Origin: Vreelandella venusta
Lineage (GTDB): Bacteria > Pseudomonadota > Gammaproteobacteria > Pseudomonadales > Halomonadaceae
DNA length: 64,000 nucleotides
Assembly: GCF_007989605.1 (NCBI RefSeq)
Contig: NZ_BJUL01000010.1
Coordinates: forward strand, 62,001 to 126,000
Direction: 5' to 3'
The notes under the pieces were generated by a model. That model saw nothing but the letters and a program-made list of their open reading frames with translations. It had not been told where the DNA came from and made no database searches. This document shows, piece by piece, positions 16,823-25,816 of the stretch; within the stretch, counting starts at the first letter, position 1; every line of letters starts with the position of its first letter. A program made the translations under genes and the position numbers.

Positions 16823-19234
16823 ATGACCACACCCTTTAAGCCCAAGCAGACACTTATATCACTTCGATACCACCATGGCGGTCAACCCTCGCGTGCGCTT
16901 GGCGGCATCGCCCTGGGTTGTGCCTTGATGAGTTCGATGGTGTTGTTGCCTATTCAGGCAGCACAGGCGCAAACAGCGGGCGGTCAGTCGCAGCAGGCTA
17001 CTAGCCAACAGACATATAACATTGAACCGGGACCACTGGGCAGTGTATTGAGTCAGTTCGCCAGCCATGCCGGCGTTGTGTTGTCTTTTTCCGCTTATCT
17101 CACTGATGAGCTGCACAGTGCTGGATTGAATGGTCGTTATAGCGTGGACGAGGGATTTGCCCAGTTGCTTCAGGGCAGTGGTTTGAAAGTGTTCAAGCGA
17201 GGGCCTGCGGACTATGTCATGGAGAAAACGGGTAGCTCAGAAAACATGGTGTTAGATACCGTGGAAGTGGTGGGCAGCCGAATCGCTAGTGATGGTTATT
17301 TGGCCTTTAGCACCTCGGCAGGTAGCAAAACCGATACACCGCTGATAGAGCTTGCGCAAAGCATCAGTGTGGTCACCGCAGAGCAGCTTCGTGACCGCCA
17401 GCCGTCGTCCGTAGAGCAGGCGGTGGCCTACACGGCAGGGGTTCGAGTGGAAGCGTCGGGGATGGACCCGCGCTTTGACTTGATCTCGGTGAGGGGGTTT
17501 CCGACGGTATATCATGGCGATTTTCTTGATGGCTTGCGCCAACCCAATAGTGGCTGGCTCTCTTACTATTCCACCGTGCCCTATAACCTGGAACGCATTG
17601 AGGTGGTTAAAGGCCCCGATTCGATGCGCTATGGTCAGCTTTCACCCGGTGGGCTGGTGAACCGGGTCAGCAAGCGTCCGCAGGTAGATGCGACGAAGGA
17701 AGTGCAGCTGCAGGTCGGCAGTCATGACCACCTGCAAGGCCAGTTCGATGTGGGGGGAGATATAGGCAGCGATGTGCAGTACCGCTTGGTGGGTGTTATG
17801 CGCGATGCACAAACAGATATCGAACAGGTGGATAATGACGTCACCTTGCTGGCGCCTACTCTCCATTGGCAGATGAGCGAACGTACCGACATTACCTTTA
17901 TTACGCAGTATCAGGAGCGCCAGACCTCCGCCTCACCGCGCCCTTATCAGGATGGTGATAACTTGACCCATTTTTGGGCTGGCGATGAAGATTACGACAA
18001 GCTGGATCAACAGCAGTGGGCACTGGGCTATGAATTTAACCACCGTTGGAGTGACCAACTGCAACTGCAGCAAAATGTACGCTACGGTCAGGTGGATGCC
18101 ACTAACCAGTACCTTTCAGCAGGTACCTTAGCCGGTACAACGCTAAACCGCAGCAGTGTCGGCCTTTACGAAGAGATGGAGTCGCTTAGCACCGACACCC
18201 GGCTGATGGCGACCTTTGATCAGGGCGCGGTGGAGCACCAGGTGATGTTAGGCGTCGATTACGCCTATCTTGAGAACGATGTTATTTATGCGGGTGGCAG
18301 CGCGCCGTCGATCGATATCGACAACCCGGATTATAGTCAGCCTGTCGCTCAGCCGAGTAACGTTTGGACCAACGACAGTGGTAAAAACCATCGTAGAGGC
18401 CTTTATTTACAGGATCAGATTAAACTCGATAACTGGCGTTTGACCGCCGGTCTGCGTCGCGATTGGGTGCGGGACGAGACTCGCAACAACCTCACTGGTA
18501 CTACTAGCGAAAGCCAAGATGAACAGAACACGTGGCGGTTTGGCGCACTTTATGCGTTCAATTCAGGGTTATCTCCGTACTTTAGCTATGCACAGTCGTT
18601 TTTGCCGGAGAGCGGCACCGATGCAAGCGGCAATGACTTTGACCCTACCGAGGGTGAGCAGTTTGAGTTGGGGGTGAAATACCAGCCAGTGGGCAGCGAA
18701 GCGATGTTGACTGCGGCGATCTACCAGATTGATGAAACCAACCGTAAAACCACCGATCTCGACAATCCGCTGTTTCAAATCCAAACCGGAGAGGTGCGCA
18801 CCCGTGGGGTGGAGCTTGAGGCTGTTGGGAATGTCACCGATAACCTGCGTATGACGGCAAGTTACAACTATAACCGTAGCGAAATCACTGTAGATAACGA
18901 TGGCAACGAGGGGAGCGACTTGGCGAATACTCCACGCCATCTAGCGTCCCTTTGGGTGGACTATCGCGTTCCTGCGTTGGAACGACTGCATCTTTCCGGT
19001 GGCGTGCGCTACACCGGGAGTGAGTATATTGATAACGCCAACAGCAATAAAAACGCTGGATACAGCCTGATTGATATGGCGGCTCACTATGATTTCGCGG
19101 GTTCTTTACAGGGAGTTCGTGCCAGCCTCAACGCCACTAACGTCACGGACGAAGAGCATATCTCCTGCGAGGGCATCTATTGCTATCGTGGTGCTGGGCG
19201 CAGTCTGATTGGTAGCGTTGCTTACCGGTGGTGA
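16823..19234 (+). CDS. TonB-dependent siderophore receptor with STN signalling domain
   Basis: An 803-residue outer-membrane receptor. After a signal sequence ending near AQAQT, residues about 56-130 form the STN domain (YNIEPGPLGSVLSQFASHAGVVLSF) that talks to FecR. A TonB-box region, the plug (SISVVTAEQLRDRQPSSVEQAVAYTAGVRVE, IEVVKGPDSMRYGQLSPGGLVNRVSKRP) and the barrel follow, ending in the aromatic C-terminus VAYRW. The plug wording is that of the FpvA/FoxA/FhuE-type siderophore group. An 82-bp gap after fecR could hold a sigma-dependent promoter. The esterase gene that follows suggests that the imported siderophore has ester bonds, as in catecholates; the exact ligand is unknown. Confidence 0.92.
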   Translation: MTTPFKPKQTLISLRYHHGGQPSRALGGIALGCALMSSMVLLPIQAAQAQTAGGQSQQATSQQTYNIEPGPLGSVLSQFASHAGVVLSFSAYLTDELHSAGLNGRYSVDEGFAQLLQGSGLKVFKRGPADYVMEKTGSSENMVLDTVEVVGSRIASDGYLAFSTSAGSKTDTPLIELAQSISVVTAEQLRDRQPSSVEQAVAYTAGVRVEASGMDPRFDLISVRGFPTVYHGDFLDGLRQPNSGWLSYYSTVPYNLERIEVVKGPDSMRYGQLSPGGLVNRVSKRPQVDATKEVQLQVGSHDHLQGQFDVGGDIGSDVQYRLVGVMRDAQTDIEQVDNDVTLLAPTLHWQMSERTDITFITQYQERQTSASPRPYQDGDNLTHFWAGDEDYDKLDQQQWALGYEFNHRWSDQLQLQQNVRYGQVDATNQYLSAGTLAGTTLNRSSVGLYEEMESLSTDTRLMATFDQGAVEHQVMLGVDYAYLENDVIYAGGSAPSIDIDNPDYSQPVAQPSNVWTNDSGKNHRRGLYLQDQIKLDNWRLTAGLRRDWVRDETRNNLTGTTSESQDEQNTWRFGALYAFNSGLSPYFSYAQSFLPESGTDASGNDFDPTEGEQFELGVKYQPVGSEAMLTAAIYQIDETNRKTTDLDNPLFQIQTGEVRTRGVELEAVGNVTDNLRMTASYNYNRSEITVDNDGNEGSDLANTPRHLASLWVDYRVPALERLHLSGGVRYTGSEYIDNANSNKNAGYSLIDMAAHYDFAGSLQGVRASLNATNVTDEEHISCEGIYCYRGAGRSLIGSVAYRW

Positions 19235-19265
19235 TGAAATGACAGTGTCGCGAGGGCAAGTAGTC

Positions 19266-20138
19266 ATGAAGCAGTTCGTGAGTAGCGTTGTATTTTTCTG
19301 GTTGGCGTTAGTCGCTACAGCGGGGCAGGCAGCGCAAGTCGATGAGTCAGCCGCAACGGTTGAGCGTCAGGTAACCCTCGATCAGACGCTGGAATGGACG
19401 ATGCAAAACGATCAGGGCGCCACCTATCGTATCCTGATCAGTAAACCGGAAGGCGAAGTGCCCTACAGTGGTGGCTACCCAGTGATTTATGTGCTGGATG
19501 GCAACGCCTATTTCGCCTCTTTACATGAGGCTAAGCGGGCGCAAGAGCAGTTTCGCCAAGCCATCATTGTGGGTATTGGTTATCCAGGAGAAACGCCGCA
19601 TAACTTTCTGCGGCGCTCCTACGACTTATCTCCGCCGGTGGCAGAGGAACACAACGAACCACCTCAAGGAGGGCAGGATGAACTGCTCGATTTTATCGAG
19701 CATAGCTTAATGCCGGCGGTCGCCGAGCGCTTCCCTGTGGATGCTAATCACCAGAGCCTTTATGGGCACTCGTTCGGCGGCATGTTTGCGATTTATGCCT
19801 TATTTACTCGGCCGGATCTGTTTAACCACATTGTCGCGGCCAGCCCTAGTCTCTGGTGGAACAATAGCTACCTATTAAAACATGAACGTGATTTTAGGCA
19901 GCAGGTAGAAGCCGGAGAAGTAAATGCTATCCATCACAGCCTGTCATTGGTCGTCGCTGATAACGACTCACTGCAGAACCAGCAGGATGCTAGCCAGCTA
20001 TACCAGCGTATTGAAGCATTGTCAGCATACGGTTTGCGTAGCAGTTTTCACACCGTGGAGGGCGAAGATCATATGTCCGTTCCCTTTGTGCTGGAATCGC
20101 GTGTTCTCAAACAGCTTGTGGGCACCCGAGGCGGCTGA
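19266..20138 (+). CDS. Secreted alpha/beta-hydrolase, IroE/PfeE-like siderophore esterase
   Basis: A 290-residue esterase with a signal peptide (MKQFVSSVVFFWLALVATAGQA), so periplasmic. The fold is of the esterase D/Fes/IroE group: YPVIYVLDGNAYF, the nucleophile elbow GHSFGGMFAIYAL, SPSLWWNNSYLL and a late catalytic His in EGEDHMSVPF. Related periplasmic esterases such as PfeE cut catecholate siderophores to release iron. The frame opens earlier and overlaps the receptor gene, but the ATG at 19266 begins the signal peptide. It is the last gene of the sigma-FecR-receptor cassette, which fits hydrolysis of the siderophore just taken up. Confidence 0.82.
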   Translation: MKQFVSSVVFFWLALVATAGQAAQVDESAATVERQVTLDQTLEWTMQNDQGATYRILISKPEGEVPYSGGYPVIYVLDGNAYFASLHEAKRAQEQFRQAIIVGIGYPGETPHNFLRRSYDLSPPVAEEHNEPPQGGQDELLDFIEHSLMPAVAERFPVDANHQSLYGHSFGGMFAIYALFTRPDLFNHIVAASPSLWWNNSYLLKHERDFRQQVEAGEVNAIHHSLSLVVADNDSLQNQQDASQLYQRIEALSAYGLRSSFHTVEGEDHMSVPFVLESRVLKQLVGTRGG

Positions 20139-20147
20139 ATGAGTGAT

Positions 20148-21050
20148 TTAGGCGATCAAGTACTTCCCTGGCAGCTGTTCAGCTAAAAACTCCATAAACA
20201 GCCGGGTGCGCTGTGAAAGCGTGGTTTGGCGGTAGTACACGGCATTGACCGCTTGGGTCTGCATTTCTATGCAGCGGGGTAATACATCCACCAGTGTGCC
20301 GTTGCGACGGGGAGTGATGGTCATAAAGTCGGCGAGGCAAACAATACCTTCTCCTGCAATGGCCAGCTCTATTAGCGTACTTCCGCTGGAGGCCGCCAGC
20401 GTTGGAGTGATATGCAAGGGTTGGCCATCGGCGCGGCACAGAGGCCAGCGGTTGAGATGATCGAGCTGGCTGAAGCCTAGCAAGCTGTGGTCTTGAAGGT
20501 CGTCGATGCTTTGCGGCGCGCCGTGACGTTCAATGTAGGCGGGGCTGGCCAGAAGGCGCAGCGGGCTGTAGCCAAGGAGGCGGGCGTGTAGCGACGAGTC
20601 TTCTAGCTTGCCAATGCGGATGGCCAAATCAACCCGCTGCTCCAGTAAATCTATAAAGCGGTCATGGGTATCGAGTTCCAGGGTAATACCAGGGTAGCGT
20701 GCGCGGAACTCGCCAATAATCGGCACAATCATGAACTGCATAAAGCTGGGAGCGGCGTTGATCCGTAACCTGCCTTGAGGCTGATTGTGGCGATCCAGCA
20801 TCGCCTCTTCGGCTTCTTCCACGGCGGCGAGAATACGGCGGCAATGGTTTAGAAATGTTTCTCCCTCTTCGGTCAGCTCCAGGCGACGCGTGGTTCTACG
20901 AAGTAGGGTAGCGCCGAGTTTTTGCTCCAGGCGGTTGAGCGCACGGCTAACCCCAGAAACGGTCAGGCCAAGCCGTTCGGCGGCACCGGTGATTGAGCCG
21001 CTATCGACGACTGTCACAAAGGTCTGCTGTTCTTCAAGGGTGCTTTTCAT
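20148..21050 (-). CDS. LysR-family regulator beside mdaB
   Basis: A 300-residue LysR protein. The N-terminal helix-turn-helix reads TFVTVVDSGSITGAAERLGLTVSGVSRALNRLEQKLGATLLRRTTRRLELTEEG, and an effector-binding domain (about 90-295) follows. It is transcribed divergently from mdaB, the usual arrangement for a LysR protein and its target. It probably responds to quinones or redox-active compounds, by analogy with other LysR-mdaB pairs; the ligand is inference. It is convergent with the esterase gene, with only 9 bp between stops. Confidence 0.88.
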   Translation of the reverse strand: MKSTLEEQQTFVTVVDSGSITGAAERLGLTVSGVSRALNRLEQKLGATLLRRTTRRLELTEEGETFLNHCRRILAAVEEAEEAMLDRHNQPQGRLRINAAPSFMQFMIVPIIGEFRARYPGITLELDTHDRFIDLLEQRVDLAIRIGKLEDSSLHARLLGYSPLRLLASPAYIERHGAPQSIDDLQDHSLLGFSQLDHLNRWPLCRADGQPLHITPTLAASSGSTLIELAIAGEGIVCLADFMTITPRRNGTLVDVLPRCIEMQTQAVNAVYYRQTTLSQRTRLFMEFLAEQLPGKYLIA

Positions 21051-21236
21051 TGAGTGCTGTTCATAGCGTCATCGGTTGCCTTAATGGCGAACACCTTGTT
21101 TGTTGATTTTAAATCAAAAGTGTCTTGCTGAAGTGTCGCTATTTTTTCGCATGTTTTGAACTCACAATACCGCTCATTAAACGCCATGCCAAAGAATATA
21201 AGCATGGATGTCAGGCTATCATGAGAGGTTTTATTA

Positions 21237-21815
21237 ATGAAAATTCTGCTGATTAATGGCGGTAAAGCGTTTGCACACTCTGGCGGTGAACTCAATAATA
21301 CGCTGCACGACGTGGCAGTAAGCGCTCTACAGGAAATGGGCTATCAGATACGCGAGACGGTGATTGATCAAGGCTATGACCTGAAGGCCGAGGTGCAGAA
21401 TTACCTGTGGGCGGACACGATTGTGTATCAAATGCCTGGCTGGTGGATGGGCGCGCCCTGGATTGTGAAGCGCTACATCGATGAGGTATTCACAGAAGGC
21501 CACGGCTCGCTTTACGCCAGCGATGGCCGTAGCCGCCAAGACCCGAGCAAACAGTACGGCAGTGGTGGCTTGCTACAGGGGCGTCGCTATATGTTGTCGT
21601 TAACCTGGAACGCGCCTTTGGAAGCGTTCGATGAACCGGATAACTTCTTTGAAGGTCGCGGTGTGGATGGTGTCTACTTCCCGTTCCACAAATCTCAGGA
21701 ATTTATTGGCTTAGAAGCCCTACCGACCTTTATCGCCAACGACGTAATAAAGGCTCCAGATGTAGCACGCGACAAAGCTGCCTATCGCAAGCATCTGCGC
21801 TGCGTACTTGGTTAG
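21237..21815 (+). CDS. mdaB: NADPH quinone reductase MdaB
   Basis: A 192-residue flavodoxin-fold FAD enzyme that reduces quinones by two electrons, avoiding radical formation. Family text is clear throughout: MKILLINGGKAFAHSGG, the quinone/FAD loop YQMPGWWMGAPWIVKRYIDEVFT, and LSLTWNAPLEAF. Length is that of E. coli MdaB (193). A LysR gene is divergent, 186 bp upstream. It stands next to the MsrPQ block, so this stretch is rich in oxidant-defence genes. Confidence 0.92.
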   Translation: MKILLINGGKAFAHSGGELNNTLHDVAVSALQEMGYQIRETVIDQGYDLKAEVQNYLWADTIVYQMPGWWMGAPWIVKRYIDEVFTEGHGSLYASDGRSRQDPSKQYGSGGLLQGRRYMLSLTWNAPLEAFDEPDNFFEGRGVDGVYFPFHKSQEFIGLEALPTFIANDVIKAPDVARDKAAYRKHLRCVLG

Positions 21816-21828
21816 GTTTCGACAAACC

Positions 21829-22449
21829 CTAAGTACGACTCAATCGATAGCGCAACTTGGGCAGTGTGCGAGCGACGGGCGGTAGGCGGGTTGCCATAAC
21901 TAGTGCAGCAATGGCGGCATACATGGCCCACTCTTGCATGTCGGCGCGCACTACCCAGAAGAAGTGCAGTAGCACCAAGCCTAAAATGACATAGGCAAAT
22001 TTGTGTAGCGGCTTCCAGCGTTTACCTAAGCGGCGCATCGACCATTTGTTAGAGGTCGCCCCTAATACGGCAAGGCCGATCAGTGCGATCATGCCGACAA
22101 TGATGTAGGGCCGTTTGACCAGCTCGCTACCCAACAGTGCCCAGTTAAGCCCTAGAATAAACAGCGCATAGCTGAGCATGTGCAGGGTAGCGTAGGCGAG
22201 TGTCCACAGACCAAGCTGACGGCGGATCAATGCAAAACCCTTCCAGCGGGTGAGCTTGGTGAGCGGCGTAAGGCTTAGCGTGAGCAGCAGCATCCATAGC
22301 CCGCCAATGCCGATGTTCAGCAGTAGGTAGTTGCCCGGCTCGGGGCCTGCGGCGTTAATCGCTACCTGCCAGCCCCAGAACACCAGCGGCGCGAGCGCCG
22401 CCAGGAAAACGCCTACCCGCCACAGTAACCATACCCGTGGCGCAGCCAT
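21829..22449 (-). CDS. msrQ: MsrQ, haem-binding membrane subunit of the MsrPQ reductase
   Basis: A 206-residue inner-membrane cytochrome of the ferric-reductase-like family, with about six helices and conserved histidines in LAYATLHMLSYALF, KRWKPLHKFAYVILGLVLLHFFW. It passes electrons from the quinone pool or a flavin reductase to MsrP in the periplasm. The start codon overlaps the msrP stop by one base (TAATG), so the two are translationally coupled. Confidence 0.95.
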   Translation of the reverse strand: MAAPRVWLLWRVGVFLAALAPLVFWGWQVAINAAGPEPGNYLLLNIGIGGLWMLLLTLSLTPLTKLTRWKGFALIRRQLGLWTLAYATLHMLSYALFILGLNWALLGSELVKRPYIIVGMIALIGLAVLGATSNKWSMRRLGKRWKPLHKFAYVILGLVLLHFFWVVRADMQEWAMYAAIAALVMATRLPPVARTLPKLRYRLSRT

Positions 22450-23465
22450 TAGTAGTGCTTCCTTAAATCCATGCCAGCATATAGCTCGGCGACCTCGTCG
22501 GCATAGCCGTTGAACATCTGGGTATCAATGGTATTAGCGTTGAACAGGCTGTTGGGAAGCCGCCGCTCGGTGGCTTGGCTCCAGCGTGGGTGGTCAACTT
22601 GTGGGTTAACGTTGGCGTAAAAGCCATACTCATCAGCGGCGATTTTCTGCCAGGAGTTGACCGGCTGCTCTTCCACCAGTGAGATACGCACAATCGATTT
22701 AATGCTTTTGAAGCCATACTTCCAGGGCACTACCAGCCGCAAGGGAGCGCCGTTCTGGTTGGGCAGTTCACGGCCATACATGCCCATGGCGAGCAGTGTT
22801 AGCGGGTTCATGGCTTCGTCTAGGCGCAAACCTTCTACGTAAGGCCAGTCGATTATCGAGAACGAAGAGCGCTGGCCAGGCATTTGCTCTGGGTCCACCA
22901 GGGTTTCAAAGCGCACGTACTTGGCTTTGCTAGTGGGGTCAGCACGTCGAATCACCTCCGCAAGGGGGATGCCAAGCCAGGGTATCACCATCGACCACGC
23001 TTCTACGCAGCGCAGGCGGTAAATGCGCTCTTCAAACTGCGCGGGCTTAGCGAAGTCTTCTAGGGCAAAGCGCCCGCCGTTATTTACTTCACCATCGACC
23101 ACTACGCTCCAGGGTTGGGTTTCCAGGTTGCCTGCATGACGGGCGGGATCACGTTTATCGGTGCCAAACTCAAAAAAGTTGTTGTAGCCGCTGGCATCGT
23201 CAAAAGGGGCGATTTTATCTTTATCAGGGTCGCTGGGGGTGATAGCTCGCCATTGGGTGTCGCCGATTTTTTCCCTCAGCCAAGCTGGGGCATCGCCTTC
23301 TGGCACATCAGCATAATCTTCGCTGGCGCGGACATGGCCGGAGAGGGCAAGCCCCGCGCCTAAACCCGCCATGCCGCCCATAAAGCGTCGCCGGGAGAGG
23401 TAAATAGATTCCGGTGTTACATCGGATTCGTGTAAATCACTCGGTTTGGCAATCTTTATAAGCAT
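22449..23465 (-). CDS. msrP: MsrP, periplasmic molybdopterin methionine-sulfoxide reductase
   Basis: A 338-residue Tat substrate that repairs oxidised methionine in periplasmic proteins. The signal SRRRFMGG followed by AGLGAGLALSGHVRA carries the twin arginine. The molybdenum ligand lies in YRLRCVEAWSMV (Cys153), the site known from E. coli MsrP. Length is normal. It is followed by msrQ and preceded, after 85 bp, by a histidine kinase, response regulator and secreted Met-rich peptide, all on the same strand. E. coli msrPQ is likewise next to a two-component system (HprSR) that senses HOCl and H2O2. Confidence 0.96.
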   Translation of the reverse strand: MLIKIAKPSDLHESDVTPESIYLSRRRFMGGMAGLGAGLALSGHVRASEDYADVPEGDAPAWLREKIGDTQWRAITPSDPDKDKIAPFDDASGYNNFFEFGTDKRDPARHAGNLETQPWSVVVDGEVNNGGRFALEDFAKPAQFEERIYRLRCVEAWSMVIPWLGIPLAEVIRRADPTSKAKYVRFETLVDPEQMPGQRSSFSIIDWPYVEGLRLDEAMNPLTLLAMGMYGRELPNQNGAPLRLVVPWKYGFKSIKSIVRISLVEEQPVNSWQKIAADEYGFYANVNPQVDHPRWSQATERRLPNSLFNANTIDTQMFNGYADEVAELYAGMDLRKHY

Positions 23466-23520
23466 GTGGTGTCTCCACTCGCTATGGGGAAAGGGTGTGA
23501 CTACTGTGACCAGTTTGCAT

Positions 23521-23543
23521 GAGAGTTATCACAACCAACTCTC
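23521..23543. promoter_or_regulatory. Inverted repeat between kinase and msrP
   Basis: GAGAGTT (23521-23527) pairs with AACTCTC (23537-23543) across 9 bp, between the kinase stop and the msrP start. No T-run follows, so an operator for msrPQ is as likely as a weak attenuator. Confidence 0.35.
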
Positions 23544-23550
23544 TAGGTTA

Positions 23551-25050
23551 TTACGTATTTATAACGTTGGCGGGCGAGGGGGCGGTGGGTAACCGTATAC
23601 AGAACGATGCTCCGCCGCTGGTTAGGTTTTCGACACTGATATCACCGCCCTGAAGTGTCATGATTCTGCGCGCAATCGCTAGCCCTAGCCCGGCATGGCC
23701 AGCGCCACTAGAGGTTTCGCCACGGTAAAACGGGTCAAAGATATGCGGCAGATCCTGTTCCGCAATGCCTGGGCCGCTATCTTGTATGCAAACCTGTGGT
23801 TCTCTATTCGTTTGACTGAGCACAACGTTGATGTGGCCGCCAGCGGGGCTGTAAGCAATGGCGTTGCTGATTAAGTTGTCCAGCACACGTTCGGTCATCG
23901 CTAGGTCGGCATACGCGGTTGGCAATGCTGGGTTGCCACTTAACGTTAGCGCCAAGTGGTTGTCGCGCGCAGTCTGGCCGTGCTTCTGCACCACGTCATG
24001 GACCAGCTCTGCTAGCGGGAAGGGCTCTGGCACCGGCTGTTTCTCTCTTGCTTCTAGTGCAGCAAGCTCGAAGAGCTCATCCACTAAGCGGCTTAACCGA
24101 CGGCCCTCTTTGAGGGCAATGTCGAGAAAGCGATCTTGTTCTTGGGGGCTGAGCCGATCACGCCTTAATTTCAGACTTTCGATATAGCCTTGCATGGAGG
24201 CTAGCGGGGTGCGCAGGTCGTGGGATACTTGGGCGATCAAACGACGGCGCTGAGCATCTTTTTCGGTCAGCTGTTCGATTTGGCTGGCAATTCGATGGGC
24301 CATGTCGTCGAAGGTAACGTCCAGATAGTCGATCTCGTCACGCACCACGGGCTGTTTGTCGTGCCATTTGTTGTCAAGTTGGAGCTGACTCATGTCGCTG
24401 TTCTCGAACGCTTCTACTCGCCGTGTTAATGATCTCAAGCGGCGGGTCAGCAGGCGGAAAATAGTCAGCCCTGCAAGCATCGCCACTGCCAGACTGACCA
24501 GCAGCGCCCAGGCGCTCATTTCCAGTAGTTTGCCGCCACGGGCCATGGTTTCCGCCGCGTCGTACTCTTCACCTCGTAGTACGACATAAAGGTATCCTTC
24601 GGGGTTGTCTGCTGTTGGCACTGGAGTAACGGAAAAAACTTTCTGCCGGTCATGGCTGCGGGGGTCGTCGCCAAGTATCGGATAAAGGCTCATGTCATCC
24701 ATCAGCCTGTGTATAGGGGCCATCGATACTTGCTTGCGTTTAATCTTCGCTGGATCTGCTGAATAAGACAGAATGGTGCCATCTAGCCCTAGCAGGTAGA
24801 TCTCGATGCTGGGATTAATGGCCATGTAGAGTGCGAACAGTTCTTCTAAGGCGCTACTATCGAGTTGCCCGTTGCTGACTAAATTTCTGTCTGATACTAG
24901 GTTTTTGGCCAGGTTCTGGTGTAACGCCTGATTGACCGAGGCGTTGTACTCACGCAGCGAATAGAGGCTGATGAAGGTATATAGCAGGCCGACGGCGAGC
25001 AATAACAGAAACAAGCCTAAGGCTAGCCGGGTGTAGAGTGTTTTCAGCAT
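23551..25050 (-). CDS. Sensor histidine kinase of the msrPQ block
   Basis: A 499-residue inner-membrane kinase. Helix 1 is about 8-30 (LALGLFLLLLAVGLLYTFI), a periplasmic sensor spans about 31-175, helix 2 is about 178-200, and HAMP, HisKA (QVSHDLRTPLASMQGY) and HATPase_c follow, with N box DNLISNAIAYSP, G1 DSGPGIAEQDLPHIFDPFYRG and G2 GLGLAIA. The response regulator ends 3 bp upstream, so the pair is co-translated. The long periplasmic sensor suits detection of an envelope stress; oxidation of methionine or an oxidant is the natural guess from the neighbours, not shown by sequence. Confidence 0.92.
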   Translation of the reverse strand: MLKTLYTRLALGLFLLLLAVGLLYTFISLYSLREYNASVNQALHQNLAKNLVSDRNLVSNGQLDSSALEELFALYMAINPSIEIYLLGLDGTILSYSADPAKIKRKQVSMAPIHRLMDDMSLYPILGDDPRSHDRQKVFSVTPVPTADNPEGYLYVVLRGEEYDAAETMARGGKLLEMSAWALLVSLAVAMLAGLTIFRLLTRRLRSLTRRVEAFENSDMSQLQLDNKWHDKQPVVRDEIDYLDVTFDDMAHRIASQIEQLTEKDAQRRRLIAQVSHDLRTPLASMQGYIESLKLRRDRLSPQEQDRFLDIALKEGRRLSRLVDELFELAALEAREKQPVPEPFPLAELVHDVVQKHGQTARDNHLALTLSGNPALPTAYADLAMTERVLDNLISNAIAYSPAGGHINVVLSQTNREPQVCIQDSGPGIAEQDLPHIFDPFYRGETSSGAGHAGLGLAIARRIMTLQGGDISVENLTSGGASFCIRLPTAPSPANVINT

Positions 25051-25053
25051 AAC

Positions 25054-25755
25054 TTATTCGCGGAAGCGATAGCCCACCCCCCAAACGGTTTGGATAAATA
25101 TCGGGTCAGCAGGGTCCGCTTCTATCTTGCCCCGTAAGCGGTTGATATGGGTGTTGACGGTATGCTCGTAACCTTCGTGGCTGTAGCCCCACACAGTGTC
25201 GAGTAGCTGGGTACGACTGAATACCTGACCTGGGTGGCTGGCAAAGTGCCATAGCAGATCAAACTCCCGCGCGGTGAGTTCGACGGGCTGATCTTTTATA
25301 AACACCCGCCGACGCAGCGGATCAATGCGCAGTCCGTCGGTGATTAGTACTTGCTGGCTGGGTTCCGTGACGGTGGCAGATGCCATAGCATCTACGCGTC
25401 GAAACAAAGCTTTCACCCTTGCGGATAGTTCAGCCACACTGAAAGGCTTAGTGAGGTAATCATCCGCCCCCATTTCCAGACCTAGCACGCGATCAAGCTC
25501 CGTACTTTTGGCGGTTAGCATTAGTACCGGAACGTAACCTGGGCCGGAGCGAATTTCGCGGCAAATCGACAGCCCGTCCAGACCGGGCAGCATCAAGTCG
25601 AGAATTACTAGATCGATACCCCCTTCACGAAAACGTTCAAGCCCGGTATCACCCCGTTCACAAAGAACGGGGTTCATACCAAGCTCGGCCACATGCATGC
25701 GGACGAGCTCACCAATACCCGGGTTGTCCTCAATAATCAGTACGTTTCGTGTCAT
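25054..25755 (-). CDS. OmpR-family response regulator of the msrPQ block
   Basis: A 233-residue regulator. The receiver has the acidic pocket IIEDN, phospho-acceptor D53 in VILDLMLPGLDG, and Lys in LTKPF. The C-terminal winged helix reads LTAREFDLLWHFASHPGQVFSRTQLLDTVWGY, ending VNTHINRLRGKIE and VWGVGYRF. It lies between the Met-rich peptide gene (61 bp upstream, same strand) and the kinase (3 bp downstream). Likely targets are the peptide promoter and msrP. Two GTCACGGGG direct repeats upstream of the peptide gene are candidate binding sites. Confidence 0.93.
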   Translation of the reverse strand: MTRNVLIIEDNPGIGELVRMHVAELGMNPVLCERGDTGLERFREGGIDLVILDLMLPGLDGLSICREIRSGPGYVPVLMLTAKSTELDRVLGLEMGADDYLTKPFSVAELSARVKALFRRVDAMASATVTEPSQQVLITDGLRIDPLRRRVFIKDQPVELTAREFDLLWHFASHPGQVFSRTQLLDTVWGYSHEGYEHTVNTHINRLRGKIEADPADPIFIQTVWGVGYRFRE

Positions 25756-25816
25756 AGCTGTCCCAGCTTTGGAGTGCTCAGATTAATCGTGTGGCAGAAG
25801 CTCGTATTTCCTCGTC

